This document shows, piece by piece, positions 9,838-19,259 of a stretch of 64,000 nucleotides of DNA. Source of the stretch: Simmondsia chinensis (taxonomy: Eukaryota; Streptophyta; Magnoliopsida; Caryophyllales; Simmondsiaceae); assembly GCA_018398585.1 (NCBI GenBank), contig JAGTTD010000008.1, positions 11,916,501 through 11,980,500 on the forward strand, read 5' to 3'. Both the position numbers and the translations under genes were made by a program. The notes under the pieces were generated by a model. The model saw only the letters and a list, made by a program, of their open reading frames with translations, had not been told where the DNA came from and did not search any database. How positions within the stretch are numbered: the first letter of the stretch is position 1; every line of letters begins with the position of its first letter.

Positions 9838-11240
9838 ATTCGCGGCTTATATAAGTTGACCTTGAGACTTATACAAACATAACTCTTAATCCTTGAGAAG
9901 CTACAAGTAAAATCACCCATCAAAATGAAGTTCTTGAAGATTTCTATATAAATAGAATGATTTCTCAAGCTCTAGGATCGAACAAAGCATGTAAAAGGTA
10001 AACCAGGCTAGCAAACTGCCCATTTTGATTAGGTAACTCACTGTATAACTTAAAACAGTTGTAACTTCAGATCCGTGAGTAGTTACGGATCGAATTTTAT
10101 ATCAAACCACAGGTCTCGAGTTGTTGTAGGTTCCTATGGCAATTTTTCAAACTTTTGATGAAAGAAGGTACATGAAAAATGATATGGGCATGCTCGACCC
10201 GGGTCAGGCATTTAACTTACCTTACAACTTAAAATGGGCATAACTTTCAATCCGTAAAGAGTTGCGCATTGAATTTCATATCAAAATGAAGCTCTTGAGG
10301 AGCTCTAGGTAGTCATAAAATGTTTTGGAACTTTTGGTGAAACAAGGTGCTTGAAACGTGGTTTGGGCTTAGCATCTCAGGGGGCGGGAGATTGGCAGTA
10401 TCATAGCTCGACTCTGCCTCTCTGCGACTGTGTATATTAACTGGTATGGGCGCAACCTTCGGGTTCAGCGTTCTCAGCCCAGATCGGTTGTGGCCGTTCG
10501 AGAGGAGATTATGGGTTTGGTCAGGAGCCGCTTACTTGCTGCTTCTTCGTTTAGAGGAGCTCACCATCACGCCTCGTTGCTCCGGCGCTGGGGTTTTGAG
10601 ACTTAGTTTCCTTTTGTTCCATTAGTTTGTACTTTGGTTGTATGTTGTATGGACTTTGTCTGTTTTTTTGACGTTGCTTCATACTTGTAGGCTTCGGCCG
10701 TGTCCTGGGGTATGCCCCTTGTAGATTGTTTTCTTTTCTTTCATCTATTTATTTCGCTGACTTACCAAAAAAAAAAAAAAAAAAAAAACTTACCTTACAA
10801 CTTAAAATGGGCGCAACTTTCAATCCGTGAAGATTTATGGATTGCAATTTGTATGAAAACAAATATTTTCAACAGTGCTAAGTACTCATATAAGTTATTT
10901 AAACTTTTGATGAAAAAAAGTACCTGAAAAATGATTTGGGCGTGCTAAACGTGGGTAAGGCATATAACTTACCTCACAAATTAAAATGGGCATAACTTTC
11001 AATTCGTGAATAGTTACGGATTGAATTTTATGTCAAAATAAAGCTCTTGAATATTTCTAAGCACCCATATAAATTGTTTGAACGTTTGATGAAAGAATGT
11101 ACCTGGAAAATGATTTGGGCTTGCTGGACGTGGGTGAGGTGCATAACTTACCTAACAACTTAAAACGGGCATAATTTTCAATCCGTTACGGATCGAATTT
11201 TATATCAAAACAAAGCACTTGAAGAGTTCTGGGTGCTTAA
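9838..11240 (+). repeat. About 179-bp tandem array, interrupted
   Basis: The landmark TTAAAA after CTTACAAC falls at 10050, 10229, 10802, 10981 and 11160. Spacings are 179, then 179 twice after an interruption. Each unit has CATAACTTTCAATCCGT, GAGTTACGGATTGAATTTTAT, AAGCTCTTGA and GATGAAAGAA blocks. One or two more eroded copies lie at 9660-10030. A poly(A) retroposon (10380-10787) sits in the third clear copy. The period is close to that of many plant satellite monomers. Confidence 0.9.
10380..10787 (+). mobile_element. Poly(A) retroposon (SINE or 5'-truncated LINE)
   Basis: This segment breaks the phase of the 179-bp array, is GC-richer than it, and ends in a run of about 22 A at 10767-10788. 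Its 3' part (TGTAGGCTTCGGCC...CCTTGTAG then a T-rich stretch) looks like the 3' end of plant L1-type LINEs. Its 5' part has GGTTCAGCG, weakly like a tRNA B box. About 15 bases of the array unit are missing at the insertion, and I see no clear target duplication. Whether it is a SINE or a truncated LINE is open. Confidence 0.65.
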
Positions 11241-11455
11241 AATTGTTTTTCAGATTTTTCCAAAGAAAGTGGGAAAAAGGGGCCTAATATACGCAAACAT
11301 ACTTCAACTTGTTCAATCAAGACTTTTGATAAACTTTGCTTGGGTAGGCTTATTCCCATCATAGTGAATGCTAAGACATCCAAAAATGATGTTGAAAATT
11401 AACCTAATTGAGATTTCAAATGCTTGAGTTTTATAAGAAATATCAACTTAGGCTT

Positions 11456-11475
11456 CTTCCTACAGACGATGCCAA
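11456..11475 (-). other. Primer-binding site of element T
   Basis: The minus strand reads TTGGCATCGTCTGTAGGAAG just inside the right LTR. It differs in a few positions from the TTGGCGCCGTCTGTGGGAA of plant TAT/Athila-type elements. This fixes the orientation of T. Confidence 0.65.
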
Positions 11476-11477
11476 TT

Positions 11478-11874
11478 ATATTTATGACGAATTTGGTCAA
11501 TCAGCTTATTCATCATATTGGAGTGCTGTATGAAATGGGGTTCATAAGGACGAGCTGAACTCAAGCTTTGGCTAAATGCCTAGCCTGACATCTCTTGGCC
11601 TTAGTCGAGGCCTGTAGTGCAGTGGGGGAGAGAGAAAGTGGAAAAGAGAGAGTGCTAGAGGGAGAGAGAGTGGCCTCTCTAAGGGATGGGAGGTGAAAAG
11701 AGAATGAAAAAATGAATGGTCCTTCCCCCTTTATAGTCACTGGGCGCCCGATTCTTGGCGGCTGTTTCTAGGGCGCCAATTTTGGACCGTGGATGTCTAG
11801 GTGAGTAAATGCCGAGCTAGTGTTATAAACAGCGGGCATCTGAGCAAGTATATATGGGGGTGGTATTATAAATA
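11478..11874 (-). repeat. 5' LTR of element T
   Basis: Partner of 5599-6053, adjoining the primer site. It keeps the CGAATTTGGTCA end, the AG-rich leader (CT-rich on the sense strand), CCCCCTTTATAG and TTATAAACAGCGGG, but lacks about 70 bp present in the left copy. The outer end near 11874 is approximate. Confidence 0.7.
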
Positions 11875-12149
11875 GCTAGAATAATTATGAGTTGAATAAA
11901 GAATAATAAGATTCATTTATGAAATCATAATGTATAAGTCTTTTCATGTCTTTATAAGTTAACTCAGTGTCATTGTTTAGATTAGATAAATATAATTTTC
12001 AAATTTTTTTTTTTTTTTGTCTTTGTGCTATTTTTATTTGATACTTTTAGGGTTTTTACTTATTTTTTGTAATAGGTCGTTATATTCATTTTGATTATTT
12101 TATTTTTTTATTTTACATGATTCTTTTTGACATATAATTTATTGGAAAT
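11875..12149. other. AT-rich spacer, no feature seen
   Basis: T- and A-rich sequence with poly(T) near 12006-12019 and no coding sense. It may include the eroded outer end of the K LTR. Confidence 0.4.
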
Positions 12150-12683
12150 TAACAAAAAAAAAAAAAAAAAAATTTGTACAAAAATGTACAAAGTAGAAAG
12201 ATATTACCAATAATACACGGAGATAACGAAATACCAACAAAGTCATAGTTGAGCGAGGCGAGGATCACGCTCTTTTTAAGCCGGTGTAGCAGGTTTGTGC
12301 TCCTCTTAGATTTGAGCCGGTGTAGCAGGTTCCGGTGCACTGCCTCCAGAATACAACGTCTAATTTACAATATTGACACTTTCTTAGTCTGTATAACCTT
12401 GAAAGTTAGAACCTCAAATCCACCTTACTTAGCCAAAAAGAAAACTAAAACTAACAATTCTTAAAAAGGTTAGTATTGAAAATCCTTCTGTATTATTCCA
12501 TGTAATTACTTTGACCCAATTTTGTCAGTTGAGACTTTACCGTTGCACTATATAACCGGCCATCATCATGCATTAAACTCTAAATTTAATTTTTAATATA
12601 CTTTATTTTTTAATTTATAAAAAAACATAAAAGAGAAAAGAATGTATATATCAAAACTTGAAATTTTTATTAAAACATCCAAC
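12150..12683 (-). repeat. 3' LTR of copia element K, partial
   Basis: The block AAGCCGGTGTAGCAGGTTCCGG...CTGCCTCCAGAATACAACG matches the LTRs of element I at 44190 and 47790. The right end ...CATCCAACA is the same LTR end as in I and is followed by an ATGTGGGGAAA purine tract on the minus strand. The outer (left) end is eroded and runs into an A-tract at 12153-12171, so the start is approximate. Related to I but clearly diverged. Confidence 0.75.
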
Positions 12684-13245
12684 ATTTCCCCACATATTTT
12701 AATAAAAAAGATTAAAAGTTCTTTTTATGAAAAAAATTGACTAAGTGAAGACCCCATGCATCATGAGAGTGGAAATGCTTTTAAACTCTCACTTAGTGTT
12801 TCGGCGAATCCCATGCTAGAATCACCGTGGACTTAGCCATTAAACCTTGGTTACTTAAGGGCATGTGGAGTGCTTCACGCACATGGCGTCCAAGGTGCCC
12901 AATAGCCGGTCCAAAGCGTACACATTACGGCCCTGTGCATTATCCTGGATTCATGGGCGCTTTAGAGAGCTAGTGCGAACTCTCGCGGAGAGCGGCCTTG
13001 CTTCCACACTCATATAGGTGGGTTTATCAGGAGTGTATTCGTGGGCATACACCCCACCCCAATGTAGGAGCTATAGACCTCATTAAGAGCATAACTAGCT
13101 TAGCCTCAACATTGCCACAAGTAAGCATGCCGCACCATAGGGATGGGCTAAAATAAAGAAAAACGCATGCTAACCCCCAGTAACTCCATGATTTGTTTGT
13201 TCCTTTTTTTAGGGTATCCTCATGGGTGAACAATTCCTTCTTTGG
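12684..13245 (-). other. 3' untranslated region of copia element K
   Basis: This stretch lies between the end of pol and the 3' LTR. From 12748 to 13245 it matches 44748-45260 of element I at roughly six positions in seven by eye (CCCATGCATCATGAGAG, GCACATTACGGCCCTGTGCA, CCCCACCCCAATG). An open frame of 68 codons on the minus strand (13027-13233) is shared in part, but the resemblance is spread over the whole stretch, so I read it as conserved RNA or DNA, not a protein. Confidence 0.6.
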
Positions 13246-13500
13246 ACTTAAGTCCCATGCCCCTCAATGTAACCCCAATCTTTCCTCTAGCTAGAGGTTT
13301 TGTTAGCGGATCCGCGACATTATCATCACTTCTCTCATGATCAATAATTATGGCGCCCTACATGAGGTGTGACCTCACTATGCTATGCTTCCTTCTTACA
13401 GATCTAGATTTTCCATTATAATATTTATTACGAACCATGCTAATAGATGTAGTGCTATCACAATGTATGAGAACAGGTGGTACTGGTCTATCCCACATGG
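13246..13500 (-). pseudogene. pol: RNase H C-terminal end of copia element K
   Basis: On the minus strand the usual copia end is readable: HCDSTTSISMVRNKYYNGKS, then RRKHSIVRSHL, ADPLTKPLARGK and RGMGLK. It is the last part of RNase H, with the conserved N(G)KSR..RH and ADPLTK blocks, followed by a stop. One stop codon lies inside (before GAIIIDHE). The rest of the domain continues at 19260 on the far side of element A, and the reading sense joins directly across the insertion. Confidence 0.9.
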
Positions 13501-13505
13501 GAATA
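13501..13505 (+). repeat. Target-site duplication GAATA, left
   Basis: GAATA directly precedes the LTR start TGTTATG and is repeated exactly at 19255-19259 after the 3' LTR. A 5-bp duplication is normal for gypsy integrase. Confidence 0.95.
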
Positions 13506-13920
13506 TGTTATGAATCATTAGATTTTGATTGCAATGTTGGGTTGTATCTTCGGTTAGAGGTTCCTTTGTTGAGTTGTAATTGAGTTGTAATATTTCAAAT
13601 GTTAGTTGAGGGAAGGTTGGCACTTTAGGGAGTTCGGTTGGTCAAGCCGAGTCAAACTTGGCTGCTGTACTATTTTTTGGCACCAAAATTACCTTGTAAG
13701 TCAGTTAAGGTAGTTGGCTAGGTTCAATGTTTCCAATTGTGTATAAATAGGCTCTTAAGCTTGTAATTCATCATTCAATAAATAGAAATTAGAATTCCTT
13801 TTGGAATTTCTCTCTCTTTTCTCATCTCCTTCTCTATTTCTCATCCCCTTTCACTTCTCTTCTCATCTTAACTCTTTCTTCTACAAGGTTAGACTTTTAA
13901 TTTCGAATTGGAAGCTAACA
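13506..13920 (+). repeat. 5' LTR of element A
   Basis: Starts TGTTATGAATC and ends GGAAGCTAACA. It differs from the 3' copy mainly by a small tandem duplication (GTTGTAATTGA near 13575) and about 19 point changes. A TATAAATA box and a CT-rich leader lie in the second half. Confidence 0.97.
13742..13749 (+). promoter_or_regulatory. TATA box in 5' LTR of element A
   Basis: TATAAATA lies about 180 bases before the LTR end, with the CT-rich leader downstream. The same box is in the 3' LTR at 19077-19084. It is the likely promoter for the genomic RNA. Function is inferred from position only. Confidence 0.65.
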
Positions 13921-13922
13921 AT

Positions 13923-13934
13923 TGGTATCAGAGC
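13923..13934 (+). other. Primer-binding site of element A (tRNA-iMet)
   Basis: TGGTATCAGAGC, perfect, two bases after the 5' LTR. Confidence 0.95.
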
Positions 13935-13958
13935 TTGTTCAAGCAATCAATTGATTGA

Positions 13959-15410
13959 TTGAGGCCGAAAAAAGCAAAGAAAAACATGATCGAAGGTGTT
14001 AGAACCAGATCAGGAGCTAGAGGAGCAAATACATCTGGTCCAGATACTTATGCTACTGCGGTTGCGGGTACTGGGGCAGAAGCAACAATTGATCACCACC
14101 GGGATCTATATGACCAGTTCGAGCAGCTAAATGCTAAGTTCGATCAGCAATATGTCGAGTTTGAGCAGCAGAATGTCAACATTGAGCAGTAGAATGACAG
14201 CATTCAGCAGTTGATAAGGATGCTGCAGCAGTTTGTGGAAAAGGAAACGAATAAGGAAAATAGGTTGCAAGATCAGGTTAATAAGCCAGGAGAATCAAGC
14301 GTTAATGCAATCTTGAAGCCTGCGAGTCAGATCTTTCATTCGGTTGAAGCAGATCAGCAGCAAAGCAAGGCAGACAGAATCGAAGAAGTGTGCATGACTC
14401 GAGGGAAGACTCTGATATTACAACCTGATGTAGGACCTTCAATTCACATCAGATCAGCTGAGAATCAACCTTTGCAACCTGAAATTGATGTAGATAATTA
14501 GGATCAAGCTTCAGGACAAGTACATTGCAGACCAGAAGCTTTGAATGCAGACCTCAATGTCAGGCCACAGAATTCAGTTATGATGCGCAGAGTTGAAATG
14601 GATGAGTTCGATCATCTTGACACACCTCCTGATCAACATTACCAGCATAGATCAGTAAGTAATGACAACACATCTGGTGGTAGGAGTGGTAATTACAGGC
14701 AGCCAAGTGTGGAAATAGATCCTTTTGATGGCAGGCAACCGGAATCATGGCTAAAGAGGTGTGATCGGTATTTTCTGTATTATAACATACCTAAAGAGGA
14801 AAGCTCCAACTAGCCGCTGTACACTTACATGGAGATCATGAAGTGTGGTATTATAGTTTATTGAAGAGTAAACCTCATCTTTCTTGGGGCCAATTTGTAG
14901 AAGAAATGTGTGAACGTTATGGAGAAAGTGAATCAACGGATGTTGTGGATAGCTTTAACAAGTTGTCCCAAACTTCAACCGTGAGAGAGTATATGATCAG
15001 ATTTGAGAACTTAAGAGCTAACTTGCTGTTAGTTTTGTCCATAGCTCCCGAGGATGCTGAATTTTATTATGTTTCATGCTTTGTAAGTGGATTGAAGCCA
15101 AGGATCAAGAATATGGTGAAAGCCATTGGTCCTAAGACTTTGTCAAGTGCTTACAACAAGGCAAAATTGATTGAAGCTACTCAAGTTCAACCAAGTGAAT
15201 AAGCATCATGGTAGCAAGTTCAGGCCACAGCAGAGAACTAGTTCTGGTTTTAGTTTTAAGGGAGATGTTGACAAGAGTTCATTGAGGTTATGCTTTCATT
15301 GTAATCAACCATATCAACCTAGTCATAGGTGCAAATCTCAAGCACTAATGTATGCAAGGGGGTCCCGTGCTGATGCTGATTCTGGCAGTGACCATTCCGA
15401 TGAAGAATGA
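13959..15410 (+). pseudogene. gag: Gag of element A
   Basis: Gag particle protein. The N terminus has GVRTRSGA and then a Gln/Glu/Phe-rich stretch with FEQL, FDQQYVEFEQQ and NIEQ repeats, probably a coiled coil, ended by a stop at 14190. A second stop is at 14499. The core runs from about 14700 (IDPFDGRQPESWLKRCD) to 15185, with CERYGESESTDVVDSF and YVSCFVSGLKPRIKNMVKAI. A frameshift near 14810 separates the two halves of the core. The zinc knuckle LCFHCNQPYQPSHRCK at 15290-15340 is of the CX2CX7HXC form common in plant chromoviruses. At least two stops and two frameshifts leave it inactive. Confidence 0.93.
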
Positions 15411-15439
15411 CAGTGCAGGCTTTACTTCGCAAGAGGAAT

Positions 15440-16010
15440 TGAGTGATGATGAAGTGGAGATATCAATGAAGGCTTTGACTGGTAGTGGAGCTCATAATAC
15501 CATCAAAATCAGAGGCAGGGCTTGAAAACACCCCATCATTGTCCTTATTGATAGTGGGAGTACACATAGTTTCGTCGATCCAAAGTTGATTAAGAAGGCA
15601 AAGCATGTGGTGACAAAGACTCACCCCCTGGCGGTGATGGTGGCTGATGGCAACTCCTTAAAGACTCAAAACAAGTACCTAGCATTCCCATGGTCTATGC
15701 AAGATCACCAATTCACCTTTGATTTTAGAGTTCTTCCCTTGGGAGGTTGGGATATGGTGCTTGGGGTGGATTGGATGAGAACTTCAACCCGGTTGTGTTT
15801 GATTTTGGTAAAATGATCGTGGCATTTGAGGTTCATGGCACCAAAGTATCCTTGCAAGGCATATCAGAGGAAGCTCAGCTCAAGTTGATTGATGGTAAAC
15901 GTGTGCAAGATGGAATCAAGAAGAAGGCAATACAATGGATTGGGCATTTGTTCATGGCATCTGCGGTGGAGTTGCAGCAGGACATTCAAGCAGAAGTTCG
16001 ACCTTAGTGG
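15440..16010 (+). pseudogene. pol: Aspartic protease region of element A
   Basis: The active-site block LIDSGSTHSFVDP lies at 15545-15590, preceded by AHNTIKIRGRA and followed by VMVADGNS, FDFRVLPLGGWDMVLGVDWM. These are the standard landmarks of plant gypsy proteases (catalytic Asp in DSG, then the DMVLG(V/M)DW block). A stop codon replaces one residue just before the active site (after GRA), and a frame change falls at about 15780. It would have cut the Gag-Pol polyprotein in the particle. Confidence 0.9.
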
Positions 16011-16063
16011 AAGAATTTGAGGACATTTTTGAGAAACCTAAGAGTCTTCCTCCTTAAAGGAGT

Positions 16064-17503
16064 GTGGACCATGCCATTCCCTTGCGTGCAAATGCTGATC
16101 CGGTCAAGATCAGGCCATATCGGTATGCTCATGGCGAAAAGACAGAAATTGAGAGGCAAGTTGAGGAGCTTCTTCACATGAGTTTCATTAGACCAAGCCA
16201 TAGTCCTTTTGCTTCACCTTTGATCCTTGTGAAGAAGAAAGATGGCTCGGCTAGAATGTGCATCGACTATCGACGGTTAAATGCCTTGACAGTGAAGGAT
16301 AAGTTTCCCATTCCCGTCATTGATGATTTGCTTGACGAGTTACATGGAGCATGCTACTTTTCTAAGCTTGATTTGAGGCAAGGTTATCATCAAATCAGAG
16401 TTCTCGAGCCGAATATCTACAAGATTGCTTTTTAGACACATCATGGGCATTTTGAGTTTGTTGTTATGCCTTTCGGCCTAACAAATGCTCCGGCCACTTT
16501 TCAAGCGGCCATGAATGATGTTTTCAAACCTTTTCTGAGGAGATCGGTGCTCATTTTCTTCGATGACATACTGATTTATAGCTCCACTTATGAAGCTCAC
16601 CTCACTTACCTCAGACAAGTCTTTGTAGTGATGCGGCAACACAAGTACTTTGCAAAATTGTCCAAGTGTTCGTTTGCTCAAACCAAGCTAGAGTATTTAG
16701 GTCATGTTATCTCACAAGAGGGAGTTTCCACCGACCCTACTAGGATCCAAGCGAAGCAAGATTGGCCAATTTCGATCACCTTGAAGCAATTGAGAGGTTT
16801 TTTGGGATTGACCAGGAATTATAGGAAATTCATTAAAGGTTATGGTTCTATTACCAAACCTTTAAAAGAACTCTTGAAGAAGGATACTTTTACATGGAAT
16901 GAGAGGTCACATGCTGCATTTGAAGCTCTTAGGTTCGCTATGTGTGCTGTACTACTGTTGGCAATGCCAAACTTTACCGAAAGCTTCGTTTTGGAGACCG
17001 ATGCAAGTGGTACTGGTATAGGGGCTGTTCTTTCTCAACATGGAAGGCCTATTACTTATTTGAGCCAAGATCTTAGTCCTAAGCATCAAGCTATGTCGAC
17101 CTATGAGAAAGAATACCTAGCAAATCTCTTAGCCGTGGAAAAATGGAGGCATTATTTGGAGGGTCACAAGTTCATCATTCGAACGGATCATCAAAGCCTC
17201 AAGCATCTCCTTGAGCAAAAGATTGTGACAAGAATTCAAAAGAAAGGCCTTATGAAAATGCTTAGCCGTGATTATGACATTCAGTATAGAAGAGGCAAGG
17301 AGAATGTGGTTGCCGATGTTCTTTCCAGAAAATTTGAAGGTGCTGACAGTGGGCATTGCAGTGCTTTATCCGTGGTGGTTCCTTCATGGATGGAAGAGAT
17401 TTACAAGACATATGAGGGTGATTCTTTTTCCCAAGATTGTGTTGCTACTGCTCTTGTGAATGGTGTAGAAAAATGCAATCCGGATGCTGATATATCTGTG
17501 TAA
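16064..17503 (+). pseudogene. pol: Reverse transcriptase and RNase H of element A
   Basis: RT copies the element RNA and RNase H removes it. Visible RT blocks in order: [74 protein letters not shown] and the catalytic FFDDILIYS at 16555-16582. A single stop (TAG at 16434) splits RT. From 16466 the frame is open for 345 codons through [18 protein letters not shown], then RNase H with [47 protein letters not shown] and ADVLSR. The frame ends at 17503. Apart from the stop, most catalytic residues are kept. Confidence 0.96.
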
Positions 17504-18865
17504 AGAGGTCTGATCAGAAGCTGTGGCAAGCTATACATTGGTTCAACAACTGAATTGAGGAATTAGATAATACAAGCCTCTCATGATGCTTCTTGGGGAG
17601 GCCATGCCGGTGTTGAAGGCACGTATCAAAGGGTTAAAGCACACTTTACTTGGCCAAGCATGAAAAAAGAAGTGAGTGAGTATGTGAAGGCTTGTGAAGT
17701 ATGTCAACAAACGAAGTTGGGAGATCATCGTTATAAGGGTCAACTTCAACCACTCCCTATTCTGGATGGAGCATGGATCAACATTAGCATGGATTTCATT
17801 GAGGGATTGCCGAGGTCTGAAGGCAAGGAGGTTATATGGGTAGTGGTGGATCGTTTCACCAAGTATAGCCATTTCATTGCCCTTGCTTGACCTGTTGCCG
17901 CTGAAAAATTGGCAAGGATCTTCCTTGACAACATTTACAAATTACATGGATTGCCTCAATCAATTGTGTCAGATCGAGACAAGATTTTCACAAGCACATT
18001 TGGAAGGGAGTTATTCAAATTGATGGGTACCACATTGGCACTTAGTTCCTCTTATCATCCTCAAACGGATGGCCAAACCGAATGAGTCAACCAATGTGTA
18101 GAACAATACCTTCGGAGTATGGTTTTCTTAAGGCCCAAGGAGTGGAATCATTGGCTTTCTTTGGCGGAGTTTTGGTTCAACACTCACTTCCATACATCAA
18201 TTGGCACTTCGCCTTTCCAAGCTTTGTATGGCTATCCTCCTCCTTCACCAATGCTGCTGCAACAACCGGGTGGGACTGATTCTGCAGCAATGGATTTAGT
18301 GCAGCAGAGGAGACATTTTGTGCAAGTGCTTAAGGATAATCTCCAACAAGCTCGGGCACGAATGAAATTTTATGCCGACAAAAAAAGGGTAGACAAAAGC
18401 TATGAAGTTGGAGACATGGTCTACCTTAAATTACAACCGTATAGACAGTCTTCTTTGGCTGTCAGGCGAAATGTCAAGCTAAGTGCTCGTTTCTTTGGCC
18501 CATACAAAATCTTGGAGAAAATTGGCAATGTTGCATACAAGCTTGACTTACCTTCACATTCATACATTCACCCGGTGTTCCATGTTTCCCTACTTAAAAA
18601 GCAGGTCAAGATAGGTGCTGAAGTTGCTCGAAAGCCATCTGATGTAGAATCTAATGGCATGCTGCTGCTGCAACCAGTTGCTGTCAGAGGTCGGAGAACG
18701 TTGCAGAATGATCAAGGTGCAGTGCAAGAAGTGCTAGTGCAATGGAGCAACTTGAACAAGAGCTTGGTGACTTGGGAAAATTGCAATTTCTTGAAGAGTC
18801 AATTCCCAAATTTTACTCGAGGACAAGAAGTTTCTCAAGAGGGAGGGAATGTTATGAATCATTAG
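17504..18865 (+). pseudogene. pol: Integrase with chromodomain-like end of element A
   Basis: Integrase inserts the cDNA. The zinc-finger region has HDASWGGHAGVEGT and CEVCQQTKLGDHR. The core DDE residues are in ISMDFIEGLP, IVSDRDKIFTS and the QTDGQTE region, all readable. Stops lie at 17562, 17888 and 18083. From 18119 a 248-codon frame carries the C-terminal part: [49 protein letters not shown], and finally VLVQWSNLNKSLVTWEN, a degenerate chromodomain block (L.KW...P..E.TWE). The order RT-RNase H-integrase-chromodomain defines chromoviruses. Confidence 0.95.
18841..18849 (+). other. Polypurine tract of element A
   Basis: GGGAGGGAA directly before the 3' LTR. Confidence 0.9.
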
Positions 18866-19254
18866 ATTTTGATTCTAATGTTGGGTTGTATCTTCGGTTC
18901 GTGGTTCCTTTGTTGAGTTGTAATATTTCAAATGTTAGTTGAGGGAAGGTTGGCACTTTAGGGAGTTCGGTTGGTCAAGCCAAGTCAAACTTGGCTGCTG
19001 TGCTATTTTTTTGGTGCCAAAATATCCTTGTAAGTCGGTTAAGGTAGTTGGCTAGGTTCAATGTTTCCAATTGTGTATAAATAGGCTCTTAAGCTTGTAA
19101 TTCATCATTCAGTAAATAGAAATCAGAATTCCTTTTGGAATTTCTCTCTCTTTTCTCAACTCCTTCTCTATTTCTCATCCCCTTTCACTTCTCTTTTCAT
19201 CTTAACTCTTTCTTATATAAGGTTAGACTTTCAATTTCGAATTGGAAGCTAATA
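18850..19254 (+). repeat. 3' LTR of element A
   Basis: Starts TGTTATGAATC and ends GGAAGCTAATA, the terminal CA having changed to TA. TATAAATA at 19077-19084. About 95 percent identical to the 5' LTR by eye. Confidence 0.97.
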
Positions 19255-19259
19255 GAATA
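19255..19259 (+). repeat. Target-site duplication GAATA, right
   Basis: Exact copy of 13501-13505. Confidence 0.95.

Larger units (their letters stand above)
5599..11874 (-). mobile_element. Non-autonomous TAT/Athila-like LTR element T with five tandem arrays
   Basis: Two direct repeats of about 400-455 bp bound about 5.4 kb. On the minus strand the right repeat is followed by TTGGCATCGTCTGTAGGAAG, which resembles the TTGGCGCCGTCTGTGGGAA start typical of plant TAT/Athila-type gypsy elements. The left repeat is preceded by a purine tract. Together these make the element minus-strand, with its 5' LTR on the right. No Gag or Pol motif is found on either strand, so it is probably non-autonomous or gutted. 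The interior holds arrays with units of 49, 53, 43, about 20-25 and 179 bp. I could not find a target-site duplication. Confidence 0.7.
13506..19254 (+). mobile_element. Gypsy chromovirus-type element A, both LTRs
   Basis: The element is 5749 bp long with LTRs of 415 and 405 bp, a perfect tRNA-Met primer site, Gag, protease, RT, RNase H, integrase with a chromodomain-like end, a purine tract GGGAGGGAA and a perfect 5-bp target duplication. It sits inside the RNase H gene of copia element K. I count about 19 substitutions and an 11-bp indel between the LTRs, roughly 95 percent identity, which suggests a fairly recent but not new insertion. Several stops and frameshifts make it non-functional. 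It is the best preserved complete element in the window. Confidence 0.97.

Noticed and set aside
10390..10420. U4 snRNA-like gene (TGGCAGTATCATAGC resembles the U4 5' region)
   Set aside because: Only about 15 bases agree, the plant U4 sequence differs in that place, and no further U4 structure follows. The segment is better explained as the start of a poly(A) retroposon.
5540..12145. Flanking duplication around element T (5540-5588 and 12097-12142 are alike)
   Set aside because: The matches are AT-rich, only about 45 bases long and not at the element ends, so they do not form a target duplication. They may be chance.
13027..13233. Separate 68-codon protein after copia pol
   Set aside because: The similarity with element I extends well outside the frame on both sides and element I has changed codons freely, so I read it as part of the 3' untranslated region.
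13923..13934. tRNA gene fragment
   Set aside because: The match to initiator tRNA-Met is limited to the primer length and lies next to an LTR. It is a primer-binding site. No tRNA gene with A and B boxes was seen in the window.
16478..16681. Minus-strand genes opposite gypsy RT (67 codons here and others in elements C, D and B)
   Set aside because: They are mirror frames of conserved pol code and have no domain of their own.
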